A DNA stretch of 21,912 bases from assembly GCA_004802725.1 (NCBI GenBank), contig SGPM01000401.1, positions 1 through 21,912 of the forward strand. The letters run 5' to 3'. The translations under genes were made by a program, and so were the position numbers. Every line of letters starts with the position of its first letter. Within the stretch, counting starts at the first letter, position 1. A model generated the notes under the pieces. It saw nothing but the letters and a program-made list of their open reading frames with translations, was not told the DNA's origin and did not search any database. Below, in pieces: positions 1 to 10,669 of this stretch. The stretch is from Antrodiella citrinella. Lineage: Eukaryota > Basidiomycota > Agaricomycetes > Polyporales > Steccherinaceae.

Positions 1-104
1 GTCTCCTGGTGCTACTGGTACTTCATAGTTTACATACTTTGAACTTGGAATGGCCCGAGTGTGTTCGAGTTTTTGAGATCCTCCTCGTTGGGGCCATCAG
101 CGCA

Positions 105-126
105 CAGTGACTTCGCAGTGTCACTG
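105..126. repeat. Short inverted repeat
   Basis: Arms 105-111 (CAGTGAC) and 120-126 (GTCACTG) are perfect inverted repeats with an 8-nt spacer. The repeat lies in non-coding DNA beyond the 3' end of the amidotransferase gene, close to a second palindrome at 150-170. No function can be assigned. Confidence 0.5.
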
Positions 127-149
127 CAGCTAACTCGCTAAGCATCCCT

Positions 150-170
150 GCAGCACTGCAGCAGTGCTGC
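150..170. repeat. Perfect 10-bp palindrome with 1-nt spacer
   Basis: Arms GCAGCACTGC (150-159) and GCAGTGCTGC (161-170) are exact reverse complements separated by one A. The segment is made of GCA/CTG words, so slippage could have produced it. It could extrude as a hairpin; no known family is recognised. Confidence 0.6.
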
Positions 171-398
171 TCGGTCTAGTTGAACATTGCACAATAGCCC
201 AACTTCAACACGGGTACTGCCAGTGTGAGGTGAATTGGTGTAAGTATGTCCCAGCATGTACAGCGCGTGGTCGGTTCATGCATTGATGATGAGATCAAGT
301 TGAATAGACTACGATCTTACTCGTAACAATGTTGGACTATGACTCATAAGTAATTTTTCTATCAAAACATGTCCCTATCAAAAGCCCTACTTTGCGAC

Positions 399-429
399 AA
401 GCCCCTCTCACGTTCCGTGTGAGGGGCTT
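399..429. repeat. 13-bp hairpin, one mismatch
   Basis: Arms 399-411 and 417-429 pair at 12 of 13 positions around the 5-nt loop GTTCC. The stem is GC-rich around a CCCCTC/GAGGGG core. It lies about 140 bp beyond the stop codon of the minus-strand amidotransferase, so it could sit in that gene's 3' UTR or be a remnant of a small element. There is no poly-T tract, and bacterial-type termination is not expected in this genome. Confidence 0.5.
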
Positions 430-566
430 GATCTGAGCCTACTGAGTCTCTGTCGCAACGTCTCAGTCGTTCATACGTACAATTCTCCATTAATATGCCT
501 CCATTCTGCCTTCTGCGCGAGTCTGTCGGGACGTTTATGACGCGGTGCTCCCTATCGATACCTTAC

Positions 567-1526
567 TTATGCTTTGGCAGACATAATACCCCAAATGACC
601 TTCCCAAGCTTATCCACACCATCGTTCGGCCAATCCGCTCTGCTTCGTGCAAGCTCTGCCGTCGCCTGGTCAATGACTCCCGTTGCGGAACGGGCGTCGA
701 CGATCGTGGACACGATTGGCTTCGTGAACTCCGGATGGCCCTGGACGGTGAAGATCTGAATGTCTTTCAAGTCGACAGGAGATGAAGCGTTAGGCGGGGG
801 AGCGGAAGAGTTGAGCCGAATGAACCCTTGGTTGGGTGTGATGGATGTGGAGGCGAGGAGATGACACGACTTGGGGACTTCGGGTATGTGGTCTCGGTGC
901 ATCTGTTGTATGTTCTGCACACAACCTTAGCATCATATTCCCATTACTTGAATGGATCTCTCGTACCAGTATCAGCGTACCGAACAACTGCTGTCCGATT
1001 TCTGTGAGATCAATTGGCGTGATACCAACTTCCCAACGACCACCGTTGGGTACGCATTCACTGCCAAGTGCCCGGGATATGATTTGGTGACCAAAGCAGA
1101 TACCTTCGTGTCTCCGTCAGTGATCATACCTCAGAGTAGAAAGCGAACGCACCAATTAGTTTGATATGAGGCTTCTCCTCCGCAACTGATGCAATGTAAG
1201 CAACGAGGAGGTTTATCCATTGCAGATTCTCATACGCAGATGCAGCTGGAGTGAGTTTGAGCGGACTGAACCGTTGATCTCAGGTAGAATTCGATGAAGG
1301 ACATACCTGATCCCGTTAATATGATGGCATCGTAGTTGTCTAGATTCTCTGGCTTCGGATACTCCAACTTCTCCTTGACATCGTAAGAATCGAGTCTATA
1401 TTCGATATCTGGACGAGAAGTGTGTAGGAGGGTGTCAAATATGTCAGTGTAGTCCCCTGATTGGGCTCGTACTGCTGGTATGGGAGTGTCACATAGGAAA
1501 AGGGCTATTCGCAGTAGTGCAGTCAT
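567..1526 (-). CDS. Class I glutamine amidotransferase-like protein
   Basis: Four exons (1526-1307, 1245-1153, 1103-967, 914-567) join in frame to 265 residues; the introns are 61, 49 and 52 nt. The N-terminus has a beta-strand followed by the usual DxYDAIILTGS-type turn (about residues 60-75). The nucleophile elbow GICFGHQII holds Cys107. The second half of the triad is VQGHPEF, with His210 and Glu212. Length and motif spacing match stand-alone fungal GATase1 proteins related to the glutaminase domain of GMP synthase. Such proteins hydrolyse glutamine or gamma-glutamyl bonds in the cytosol, but the substrate cannot be told from sequence. The first ATG (1526) opens directly on the domain, so I see no targeting peptide. 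The gene appears intact. No partner synthase lies nearby. Confidence 0.88.
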
Positions 1527-2055
1527 GATACAAGTTCAAGATGTCTGGCATTATGCAGCACTGGCACGACGATTAAATCCCAGTGGGCGCTTTGATCTTG
1601 AGAAACGCAAGTTGACGGGATTGAAACGCCATATTGCCCTCTTTTCGCAGTATCATTGATTGACAAGTATTTTGTGTAGTATTCGAAGGTGAAAGGCGAT
1701 GGACATTTCAGAATACGTGTGGTAGTTGGAAAACAGCAGCCCAGTCGACCAGACTCCTTCCTAGCGCTTCTTCCTCCACATGGCAATAGACGCCAGTAGC
1801 TCGAGACGCATTAATTGCTTTTTCTGCCACTTCCTCCCTTGAATTCCAAACTTACTCGTGACAACAACCGACATCCTTCACAAAGACCTGGATTTTTACG
1901 CCTACTTGTTGACGAAGAAATTGGCCCTTGTTTTGCTTACAATCTTTCTCAGTCGACGCAATTGTTGGCTGGCTTGGCGGAAGTCTACTTCGACGCTGCG
2001 CGAACTGCACCATGATGCAAGCTTGCGCTGCCACCCATGTATGCCTGCTCCGGGG

Positions 2056-2369
2056 ATGTGCGTTGAGGCTACCAAAGTATGCGAGTCGTCATCGATAGAA
2101 TCACGCACGTTCACGGATGCTGTGCTGGAACTTGCAGTCGTCCGGCAAGGACTTGAGGTATGTCGTACGCTCCATTGTTTTGTTAGAGTTCTGAACTATG
2201 TATCCTTCGCTTGTCTGTCATGTGCTTCTGAATCGATAGCAAGGTTACACCCTATAGAATCGGCGAAATCATTGAATCCGACGCCCGTCCACGCCCACCA
2301 AACGAAATACCCGTTCCAACCTTAGTCTCAGGAGATGGCTCCCAGGAATATCGCCAAGTCCCGTTATGA
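2056..2369 (+). CDS. Possible small two-exon gene or gene remnant, unknown function
   Basis: The first exon (2056-2157) ends at a good GTATGT donor. After an 86-nt intron the frame reopens at 2244 and closes at a TGA at 2367-2369, giving about 75 residues. The second exon reads as ordinary soluble protein (VTPYRIGEIIESD, then a Pro-rich stretch, ending EYRQVPL). Upstream, the frames at 1815-2015 also look coding but end in a stop and cannot be spliced cleanly to this piece. It may therefore be the 3' end of a decayed longer gene. I do not recognise the family. Confidence 0.2.
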
Positions 2370-2639
2370 AGTCTAGATTCAGGGTGTGGCGCATGTATAG
2401 GATCCGGCTAGTGCGATGGCATACCGCTGTGAACATTGCGCCGCCCCGTGTAACGACTACAGGACCGCACATCGTCGTAACATCCTGAGGCCACTCTTAT
2501 ACGATCCGTTGGATATACTGTCTATGATGTGGAACTTAGTTCTTTGTTTCCAAATAGGGTAAGTCTTTATTTCGAGAACTGATTGTAAGCGTTCATACTT
2601 TCATGAATCATTGCACTTCTGTCATCCGACAGACCGTTC

Positions 2640-3050
2640 GATTCTTCATTTCCGCATTTAGGCTGAGACCTGCGCGCGCAAGTGCGTCGTGGTGCCTAGT
2701 AGCGGAGGAGCGCATCGTAGCGGCGTATTTGCTCAATGTTGCGTAACTGGTCCTCGAGAGGATCGTCGTCTGTGTTCCGCAGTCTTCCACTGGAAGAGAA
2801 CGAATAGCCTCATAGACAGCTGTGTCGAGGCCTTTTCGTTTTTGAGCACTGAGTAACCGTACGAGATGCAATCTAGGACTGATAGATCTGTGTTCCAGCG
2901 ATGCGATCAACGACACCTCAATAAGTAGGTGGAGGATCTAAGCGAGCGTTCGTTGTTTTCTTCCGGAGATCCTCCTGCCGTTGCGACTGCACCTCAGTGA
3001 CCTCACTGCTCAACCGGAACTGCCAGAAGAACTCAACAAGTATACTCGTC
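2640..3050 (-). pseudogene. Fragmentary coding-like segments, possibly a decayed gene
   Basis: On the minus strand three protein-like pieces follow each other: a charged piece (about 3050-2925, including EFFWQFRLSSEVTEVQ), a second in another frame (about 2936-2780, including LIASLEHRSISPRLHLVRLL) and a third back in the first frame (about 2790-2700, including DDDPLEDQLRNIEQIRRYD). Stops and frame changes separate them and the splice sites are weak. They could be short exons I failed to join, or a frameshifted relic. The family is unknown. Confidence 0.2.
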
Positions 3051-3371
3051 TTATCTGTCTGTTGGCAGGAACCTGAACCTGACCTCAGAACAGATCATGC
3101 AGGGCTCCCTGGGAGCGGAGTACCGAATGCCCGAGATATAGCACACCTCGTGTACGAGTAGTCGCGGAGTTTTCGGTCCATACATGTGGCTGGGCGATGA
3201 AGCTTGCGGAACAGCTCCATCCTCGAGCTGGGTCCAGCGGCTGTGTCATTTCCGGAAAACCACGATAAGACCATATGCAGAACAATAAAACTAGACGGTT
3301 GAAGGATGTGAACATGGAGGATTCTTACACCCCGTATACCCAACCACTGCCCTTGGTGACCGACGCTGGCG

Positions 3372-5172
3372 ATGTCCGCTCTTGACATCCCTCTCATCAT
3401 GTCTCCGGAGACCGTCGCAAGTCATGGGGCTATGGTTCAGTGAGTAGTCTCGTTTGATTCGTGTGTTCCCCACGTTTTGATGAAGTTCTCCCCCCCCCCA
3501 GAATCATGACTTGTACGTTACATCACAGGGCTTACTCTAAGCATACTCATCGACGATTCCTCTAGTGATTGGCTTTGTCGCACTCGTTTACGACCACATC
3601 TTAACGGTAGGCTCGTCATTACACAACCATGAGGGAAAATTCCTGACTTTTTTCCTTAGTTTGCAGATGAGGTATGGTTTCGAGTGGTGGCTGGTAGTGA
3701 CTGGAGAGGGTGCTGACTGTGTTGACTAGGTCAATTACATATGGGAAGCTCGAGCTGGGCTGGTTTCCACACTGTTTCTCTTGGTGAGTACCACAGTTCT
3801 GACCTAGCAAAGCAAACATCTGACGGATGCTGCGTTCTAGAATCGTTACATTGTGTAAGCTCTTCTCCATTGTGCATAACTGCCGATTGACCAACAAACA
3901 TCTTACAGCCCTCTCGTTCTCGTCGTGGACCTCTACGGTATGTCAGTCATATCTGCTGTCTCAACCAAGTCTCTAAAAACGGTGTCTACAGAGATGTTTG
4001 GTCTTGCGAATGATTCAGGAAAGGTAGCGCACACTCTCCTCGTGCTTAAGCCTTCTCTAAGTGTCATATCGCAGTTCTGCAAGGTGTGGACCGCGCTGCA
4101 GAGCTTCCTTACAGTCGCGTCATTCTTGTCAATCCACTGTGAGTCCGAAGTTCTATAACACGTGTATCGTGACAATTGACACGCGTATTCATATGTTAGC
4201 CATCGTCGCCATGAGAGTCCACGCGCTGTACAGTGGGACTCGGTGGATAAAGGTCTTCTTGTGGACCGTTGGCACATTGTATGCCGCCTCATCAATCACC
4301 ATCATCATAGTCGCCGGCGTGCGAGTGATACGTGCGTATTGTATCCTGACTTTGGCTATATAAACGCTGAGTACCATATGCACTGTAGCCCACATAGAGC
4401 CTCCGCATCATGGATGTGTTGGAGCAGTGCGTTCTCCGGCTTTGTTGATCCCCGTGCCGTGCGACTGACAAGTGCATATAGATTCCTTCTTACCTTTGGA
4501 CGGCTTGGTTACCAAGGTATGCATAAGATAGCTTGCTCGAAGCCATTGTCCTTATCACTCTTTCGCAGTATTATTTTCGAAACAATTCTTTTCGGTCTCA
4601 CAGTCAATGCAATGCTTATTCAAGACCGACGTCGTTCTTTCAACACACTCACACTCATCCTGTATCGGGATGGTATCTTCTTTTTCGTCGCTGTCGCTTG
4701 TGAGTTCGCTGTATTTTTGATATTCACCTTGTCCTGATCAATGTTCACAGTCTGTTCGTTATTCTCTCTCTTGTGAGTACAGTCGAGACGCGTTGGCGAA
4801 TACTGGAGCTTATTTGTGAATGCAATCCAGGGTATGGGCACTTGCCGATCCTACGTTGCTCGGACTTGCTCGATAGTAAGTTCTTTTGTCTTGCCTTGAC
4901 ATCCCAGCCCGCTTACTCTCTTATCCAGTTTCGCATTGGCAATGGTCAATGTCGCCGCTTCTCGACTCGTACTGAATCTCAAGGCGTACGCTGGTCACAA
5001 GCGAAATCCTTCTACCGTATGGCACGTCACCGCGCCCGCTCCTCCTGTTGATCGAGCCCCTCAAGCTCCGAGTCCTGGCTTTGAATTCGTGTCTACCAAC
5101 ACGTCTGCGTTTGACCTCGAGATGTATGATATTGAACGAAGTTGTCAACAGTTGGGCACTCGGCTGCATTAG
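3372..5172 (+). CDS. DUF6533-type seven-transmembrane protein
   Basis: Sixteen exons join with consistent phases to 323 residues. Exons: 3372-3439, 3502-3512, 3566-3606, 3660-3671, 3730-3783, 3841-3854, 3909-3937, 3992-4023, 4075-4138, 4200-4331, 4389-4426, 4482-4516, 4569-4699, 4751-4772, 4831-4875, 4929-5172. Residues 33-45 read LVYDHILTFADEV, the hallmark of the basidiomycete DUF6533 domain, which I know as the start of a seven-helix receptor-like family of unknown ligand. Hydrophobic helices follow around residues 62-75, 93-107, 120-145, 165-180, 205-220 and 225-240. The cytoplasmic-looking tail is hydrophilic and Pro-rich. The start ATG at 3372 is the first that puts a short soluble N-terminus in frame. 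Very short exons (11, 12 and 14 nt) and a C10 tract at the first acceptor are notable. Function in sensing is inferred only. Confidence 0.82.
3490..3501 (+). promoter_or_regulatory. 3' splice site with a run of ten C
   Basis: Ten consecutive C residues (3490-3499) run straight into the AG that ends intron 1 of the DUF6533-type gene. The following exon is only 11 nt. A C-only tract is an unusual polypyrimidine tract and a likely site of length variation, although changes would stay within the intron. Confidence 0.6.
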
Positions 5173-5358
5173 TTTTTTTTTTTCATGGACATTATGAACT
5201 CGGCACACAACATTCTCATGATCTGTATAACATGTGTATTTCTTAGCCACAGCCCTGCACTTATATCCTTTCACTGACACTATCCACATTCATTCACATT
5301 CGAATCTGTTCCTACAATACATCTGATCTTCACACCCGAGCATGCTGCCCCAATGTTT

Positions 5359-7542
5359 TCAGAATCGAGCTTTGACAGTCACCATCAAGGGTCCACAAGA
5401 CGTCACGAAGATATCTCGCACACTCTTCTCCCAATCATCCATGTTGTAGTTCGGCGCCTTCGCGAAGTCGTACTTCTGCAGGAGGGCACATAGCATAGCA
5501 CGCATCTCCAGCATTGCGATACTCTTGCCCGCGCAACTGCGCATTCCAAGGGAGAATGGGACGAAAACCTCCCTGTTGTGAATGAGCTTTTCCTTGGAAA
5601 TGACTTGGCCGGACGGTAATTCGTATGAATCTTGAACCAGCCAGCGATCAGGCCAGAATTGATCGGGCAGAGGGTAGAAGTAACGGGGGTCTCTCTGCAT
5701 GGAGAAGTTGTGGGCGCACGCATGTGTGCCGTCAGGGATGTAACTGCCAAGGACGGGTCGGCATCAGCATTGGGACGACAGTCAACACAAGAATGAATTG
5801 CGCTCACTATGGACCTATGAGGCTGCCGCCTGTCCCAGTGTCGATTTTTCTTTGCAATCCCGTCAGGACGGGAGGATACAGCCGCAAGGCTTCGTTGCTG
5901 CGCAAGAGGTCCATCAGTCTAGGAGATCACGAGGAATACAGAGAACCTACATGCATGCATTGAGATATGGCATCTCTGCTTGCTTCGCGAAGTCGAACGT
6001 CGTGTCTGTGGTGCCGGGATATGCTGCGACAACCTCTGCACGCAGGGTATCCAGACATCTGGGATTGCGAAGCATGAAGTAGAAGGTATGGCTCAGTGCG
6101 GTCGCCGAGGTATCGGAACCCGCGACGATAGCTAGGATCCCATCCGATGCTACCTCTTCTAAGGTAGGTTTGACCTCGTCGAGGTCGTCTCCATCCATCT
6201 AGTTACGACAAAAACCATGAATGGGGTTCGAAGCGATTCGTGAACTAGAATAACTCACAAGATGGTGGAACAGGTCACGTCTGCCAGAGTTATTTGCCAA
6301 TCGGTTACGAACGGCTTCTGCGCCGAATCGCTGTAGAGCTTTCCATGATACCCCGCGAGTGAAAAACTGTAACAGCCCGACATAGGGCATTATCCAGGGC
6401 ACGTGTGCCACCCACGCTAGTTGTCTTTAAGTTTTCACGTGTAAGGGATGATGTCAGATTGGTTGTGAGAATATGTAAGGCTACTCACGATACACCCTCA
6501 TCTATGGCATGGATCATCCCTGAAGTATCAGCTCCAGCTTCGACGTTCTTGAACTGTTTGCTTAGGCTGTAATAACCAAAGTCAGCATCGTCCTAGAAAT
6601 CCATGCGTCAGCTGAACTGACGCCATCTCTCCCATAAAGTCAAAGCTGGAACAGTATTGGTTAGGTTTGCGTTACACAATATACCAGTGCGATGTATACA
6701 TACGAAGCATAGAGCAGCCATCTCGCCAAATTCAATGGATGTTCTTGCTTCGCTTCGAAAGCTGACAACAGATCTCGGATAACTCCCCTGAGATACTCTT
6801 CGTAGTTCTTCATGGAGGCAACACTGGTTCCCCTGTTCCATTTAGTCCGACGCTTTGCATACAGAGTAGCCACTTCGTCACCGACGATGCCATCCAAAGA
6901 AGGCACGGGCCCAACTTTACGAGTGATGAAATCTGTAGGCAATCGGAGGCTTTACACCGCGTGACATGGGTGGGAGGAGGTGACACTTACATTCACCTTT
7001 CGAAGAATCCTTGAGTATAGGGTCCACAGACGCTACATTTCTGAATGATAGCTCGTTTGGTCCTGGAGCATCCGTCAAGCACTCGACGACGGCTGAAACT
7101 CGTGAAGGCTCACCGATACGCACGATGTCACCATACTGCGTATGCAGGTCTTGATAATAAAGATGCGCTGTGCCTTGGTAGGCAATGTAAGCTGCCCACA
7201 TCTTCGACATCCTGGACACCATGGGGCCGGGAAACGAAGCCAACGGATGGTGCGGAGAGAGTCGATATGCGAGTACGAAAGTTACCAAGGTCAGCCAATA
7301 TCCGACATACACACTGGCCACTGCGGGAGCTAGGCCCGTGAACTGGTGTCGCACGCTGGTCGTAAGTAACCCAGGAAGTAACACGAGCAAGGCAAGCGAG
7401 GCGACGGGTGACGAGGGCTCGTGTCGCTTGTAAATCAGGTAAGATACCTGCACAGACTTGTTAAAAGACCAGCGCGCATCAAAGAGAATTAGCTCACAAA
7501 TCCGGTCCAAGCCACAAGTATGTTCGCATTCATTCCTGTCAT
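5359..7542 (-). CDS. Cytochrome P450 monooxygenase, copy A
   Basis: Ten exons give 556 residues: 7542-7498, 7447-7114, 7062-6991, 6932-6704, 6645-6622, 6566-6489, 6424-6259, 6198-5951, 5897-5808, 5743-5359. Two or three hydrophobic segments precede the proline-rich hinge (LASFPGP), as in fungal ER-anchored 'high nitrogen upregulated' P450s. The I-helix oxygen-activation motif is AGSDT (342-346), the K-helix ExxR is Glu401-Arg404, and the haem loop FSLGMRSCAG places the thiolate ligand at Cys499. All essential motifs are present, so the enzyme is probably active, using NADPH and P450 reductase. The substrate is unknown. Copy B lies 314 bp upstream on the same strand with matching exon lengths, which shows tandem duplication. 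The exon 7 acceptor was chosen (AAAG at 6425) because it restores the paralogue's reading (QLAWVAHVPW). Confidence 0.9.
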
Positions 7543-7856
7543 CGCGTAGCAGGGCTCAGTAAACTTTGGCCGGGAAGTTGTCAGCTGTGTCGTGAGGTCA
7601 AACGTGAACAGTAGGGAGTGCTCCCTCTTTATATGACGGTACTGAACGCTAACCATGTATATACGTGACTTCCGCAATGATGAGCTAATGCATGTCATCC
7701 ATGTTATTCGCCGGAAGCTTATTCCCTACCTGAACCATAAAGTTGACATGATAAGCCTCTTTCGTTCTCACCGTAGTCGTGAATGTGAACGACTCACTGG
7801 ATATGGATCATACAGAGCATACTGTTTTAAGAAACGTGAATAGCGTCCAACGTGAT

Positions 7857-10036
7857 TCAATAACGAGCCTGGAACCTGACCATCAAAGGCCCGCAAGAGG
7901 TGATGAAGAGATCCCGCAAATCCCTCTCCCAATTGTCCAAGTCGAAATCCGGAGCCTTCGACAGTTCAAATCTCTGCACGACAGCGCAGAGCACGGCGCG
8001 CATCTCCAATACAGCAACATTCTTGCCAACGCAATTCCGCACCCCTGCAGAAAAGGGAACGAAAACATTCCGGTTGTGCACGAGTACGTCTTTGGAGATG
8101 GCTTGGCCTGACGGAAGCTCGTAGGTATCTTGGACCAGGAACCGGTCTGGCCAAAAGTCATCGGGAAGAGGATGGAAATAGCGAGGATCGCGTTGTATTG
8201 TATGCAGGTGCGCAGAGACTTGGGTACCATCCGGGATATAACTGACCGTCAACACGGATCGTTAGCATGAGAAGTTGACCAGAGGAACGACTGGACGGTC
8301 TTACTGAGATCCTAACATAATGCCACCTTTGCCCGTGTCGGTCTTCCTCTGCAGGCCTGACAAAACAGGGGGATATAGACGTATAGCTTCATTGCTGACG
8401 AAGGATCATGAATACGGCTCAGTCACCGAATCCCGCGGCGAACCGGACATGATACTCACATGCACGCGTTTAGGTACGGCATTTCTGCCTGTTTTGCAAA
8501 GTCCAAAGTTGGATCTGTGGCTCCTGGGTACTGTGAGTCGATTTCTTCGCGCAGGCGCTTCATGGCTCGTGGATTGCGTATCAAAAAGTAGAACGTATGA
8601 CTGAGAGCAACTGCTGCGGTGTCTGATCCTGCGATGATCGCTAGAATTCCATCGACTGCGACTACTTGAATCTGAGGTTTGACTGCTTCAAGGTCATCCT
8701 CGTCCATCTGACGAATGCAAGATCAGTTAGAACGCATAAACGCCCCGAATTGACGCACGAGATAGTGGAATAAATCGCGCTTTGAGGAGCCATCAGTCAT
8801 CCTGGTGCGAACTGTCTCTGCTCCGAAGTTCTGAAGCGCTTTCCATGACCAACCCTCGCCAAGAACCTTTCCCAGTAAGCCCAGAAGAGGTTGAATCCAC
8901 GGAACATGACCAACCCATGCCACTTGCCTAGATGCAAGATTAAGATAATGAATGAGTGCATAAGAAACTTCAGGCTATGATTCATTCTTACATGACACCC
9001 CCCTCAATGGCATGCACCATCCCGGTTGCATCAGTCCCACTCTTGACATTGTGAAACGACCTGCTGAAGCTGAAGGACGGGTGAGTGAACAATCAAAGGT
9101 CAATGGCACGGAATGTTCGTACGCCATCTCGCCCATCATGTCGAAGCTAAGGAATATTCGGGTTCAGAACAATACGACCGACACGAAAGATACAACGCAC
9201 GACATGTAACCTAACCAGGTATGCAGGTTCAAAGACTCCTCTTGTCTATTCTCGAATGCAAGTAGTAGGTCTCTCAAGATGACTCTGAGTAATTCTTCGT
9301 AATCTTTCAGTGCAGCCACACTCATGCCTCGATTCCAAGCCTTGCGACGCCTTGCATAATCGTCCATATCTCGGATCCCATCTAGCTGGGGGTTGGGTCC
9401 GTTCACGCGAGTATTGAAGTCTAAACATCCATCACCATAAGACACGACTGTAATAGTGACAAATGGGAGAACTTACATGGACCTTTCGGACAATCCTTCA
9501 AGATAGGAGCGATGGCGTCTTCAGTTGCGAACGACAGCTCATTTGGACCTATATACGCTTCAGATACGACGTACAACCATCCACATTCACGAGGCTTACC
9601 TATACGAACGACGTCACCATACCGAGCATGCAATTCTCGGTGATATTCATGCACCTTGCCCTGAGTAACCTGATATGCCAGCCACCATTTGGAAACTTTG
9701 CACACTATAGGACCGGGAAACTTTGCCAACGGATGCAGCGGAGAGAGTCGATACCCGAGGATGAGGACAAGCAGGGTCGTCCAATACCCCACATATGCAG
9801 TCGCCACAGCATTGAGAATGCTCGAGTACTGATGTTTGACGAGTAGCGAAAGCACGCCTGGCAACAAGACCTGCAACGAGAATGTCGCTAGTATTCCAGA
9901 AGGTTCGTATCGCTTGTACACAAGGTACGATATCTAGTAATCAAGTTGAGACCTATATTCGAAACATACAGAGAAACATAACACTGACGAAAGCGGTTCC
10001 TAGCACGAGGCCGTTTGCGCTCACGAGGTTCGCCAT
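7857..10036 (-). CDS. Cytochrome P450 monooxygenase, copy B
   Basis: Ten exons give 555 residues: 10036-9989, 9933-9600, 9548-9477, 9420-9201, 9146-9123, 9069-8992, 8927-8759, 8707-8460, 8394-8305, 8241-7857. The N-terminus is hydrophobic, followed by the hinge LAKFPGP. The I-helix motif is AGSDT (341-345), the ExxR motif is Glu400-Arg403, and the haem loop FSAGVRNCVG has the ligand at Cys498. The last exon is about two-thirds identical by eye to that of copy A, and the two genes share intron positions throughout. Lengths differ only in exons 1, 4 and 7, by 3, 9 and 3 nt, all frame-preserving. It diverges from the glycosidase gene across about 700 bp. No backbone synthase is visible, so the pathway and substrate remain open. 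Confidence 0.9.
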
Positions 10037-10545
10037 AGTCACTGTCAGGTCGACCGGGGTGCCTTGGCCCGCTCACGTATCGGAAATTCGGACTTGGGGC
10101 TCAAGCTGCTGCGGGAAACACGTCGAGGGAAGTGCAAGGGGCTACCATGACCAGACAACTGCTTTTTGTACCCAGGCTCTGCCATCAAGATCTCGAATAG
10201 AATCAAGTAATTCGAACGTCACCTACAACGTCCGACTGACAGATTGAATACAAGAGCACCATCAGGACTAGAGGACTTCCTCACAGGATGAAGCTTGCAT
10301 CAAGAAGTAGCAACATACATGGGAGTTGACGTTGAAATGCTAGCGAGCGCTGAAAAGCGCTGATCCGAAGTGGGGGAATCGGGTAACTGTGTTGGTGATG
10401 GCGGGCAGCGGGCGGTCCGGTAAGTCCACTTCTCGTGGCCCCGACTCGGAAGCAGTGGCGATTGTGTAGGCGAGGTCCGATCGTTGGTGGGGAAGCTTGA
10501 AAGGTAATTCCAGAATCCAGACGAACCAAATTATAGGTATGTTTC

Positions 10546-10560
10546 CCGGGCATTAACGTA
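10546..10560 (+). repeat. 15-bp near-direct repeat, left copy
   Basis: CCGGGCATTAACGTA here matches CCGAGCATTAACGTA at 13596-13610 in 14 of 15 bases and in the same orientation. The two copies bracket the glycosidase gene (10742-13070). They may be a target-site or recombination footprint, a shared factor site, or chance. Confidence 0.45.
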
Positions 10561-10662
10561 ACTACTAGTTCTCAAAGTTTTGTTAGAGGTCCTATGACCA
10601 GCGACCAACATCGACGGCCCGCCGCGCATGGCTCGTCGTCACTGGCACTTAGCGGTCTCGCA

Positions 10663-10669
10663 TATATAA
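10663..10669 (+). promoter_or_regulatory. Probable TATA box of the glycosidase gene
   Basis: The sequence TATATAA stands in an otherwise GC-rich stretch, about 75 bp before the ATG at 10742. The ATG has a strong initiation context (ACCATGG). Together they support this start over the in-frame GTG at 10685. Confidence 0.55.

Larger units (their letters stand above)
1..566. other. Non-coding left flank
   Basis: No gene was found here. Open frames are short, overlap on both strands and show no chain of splice signals. The only structure seen is the set of three inverted repeats listed separately. Confidence 0.5.
1527..3371. other. Intergenic region with unassigned coding-like fragments
   Basis: This 1.8-kb stretch separates the minus-strand amidotransferase from the plus-strand membrane protein, so it must contain both upstream regions. 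No complete gene could be assembled. Two segments look coding but do not close into a full model: a plus-strand piece at 2056-2369 and minus-strand pieces at about 2640-3050. Both are listed separately. The rest shows only short open frames on both strands. Confidence 0.4.

Noticed and set aside
399..429. Hairpin as a bacterial-type terminator
   Set aside because: The surrounding genes have spliceosomal introns, so this is a eukaryotic nuclear sequence, and there is no T tract.
4243..4737. 164-residue plus-strand frame
   Set aside because: It runs through several introns of the DUF6533-type gene in mixed frames. The spliced model restores continuous hydrophobic helices and the family motif.
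9463..9846. 127-residue plus-strand frame
   Set aside because: Shadow of exons 2-3 of P450 copy B on the other strand, without its own motifs.
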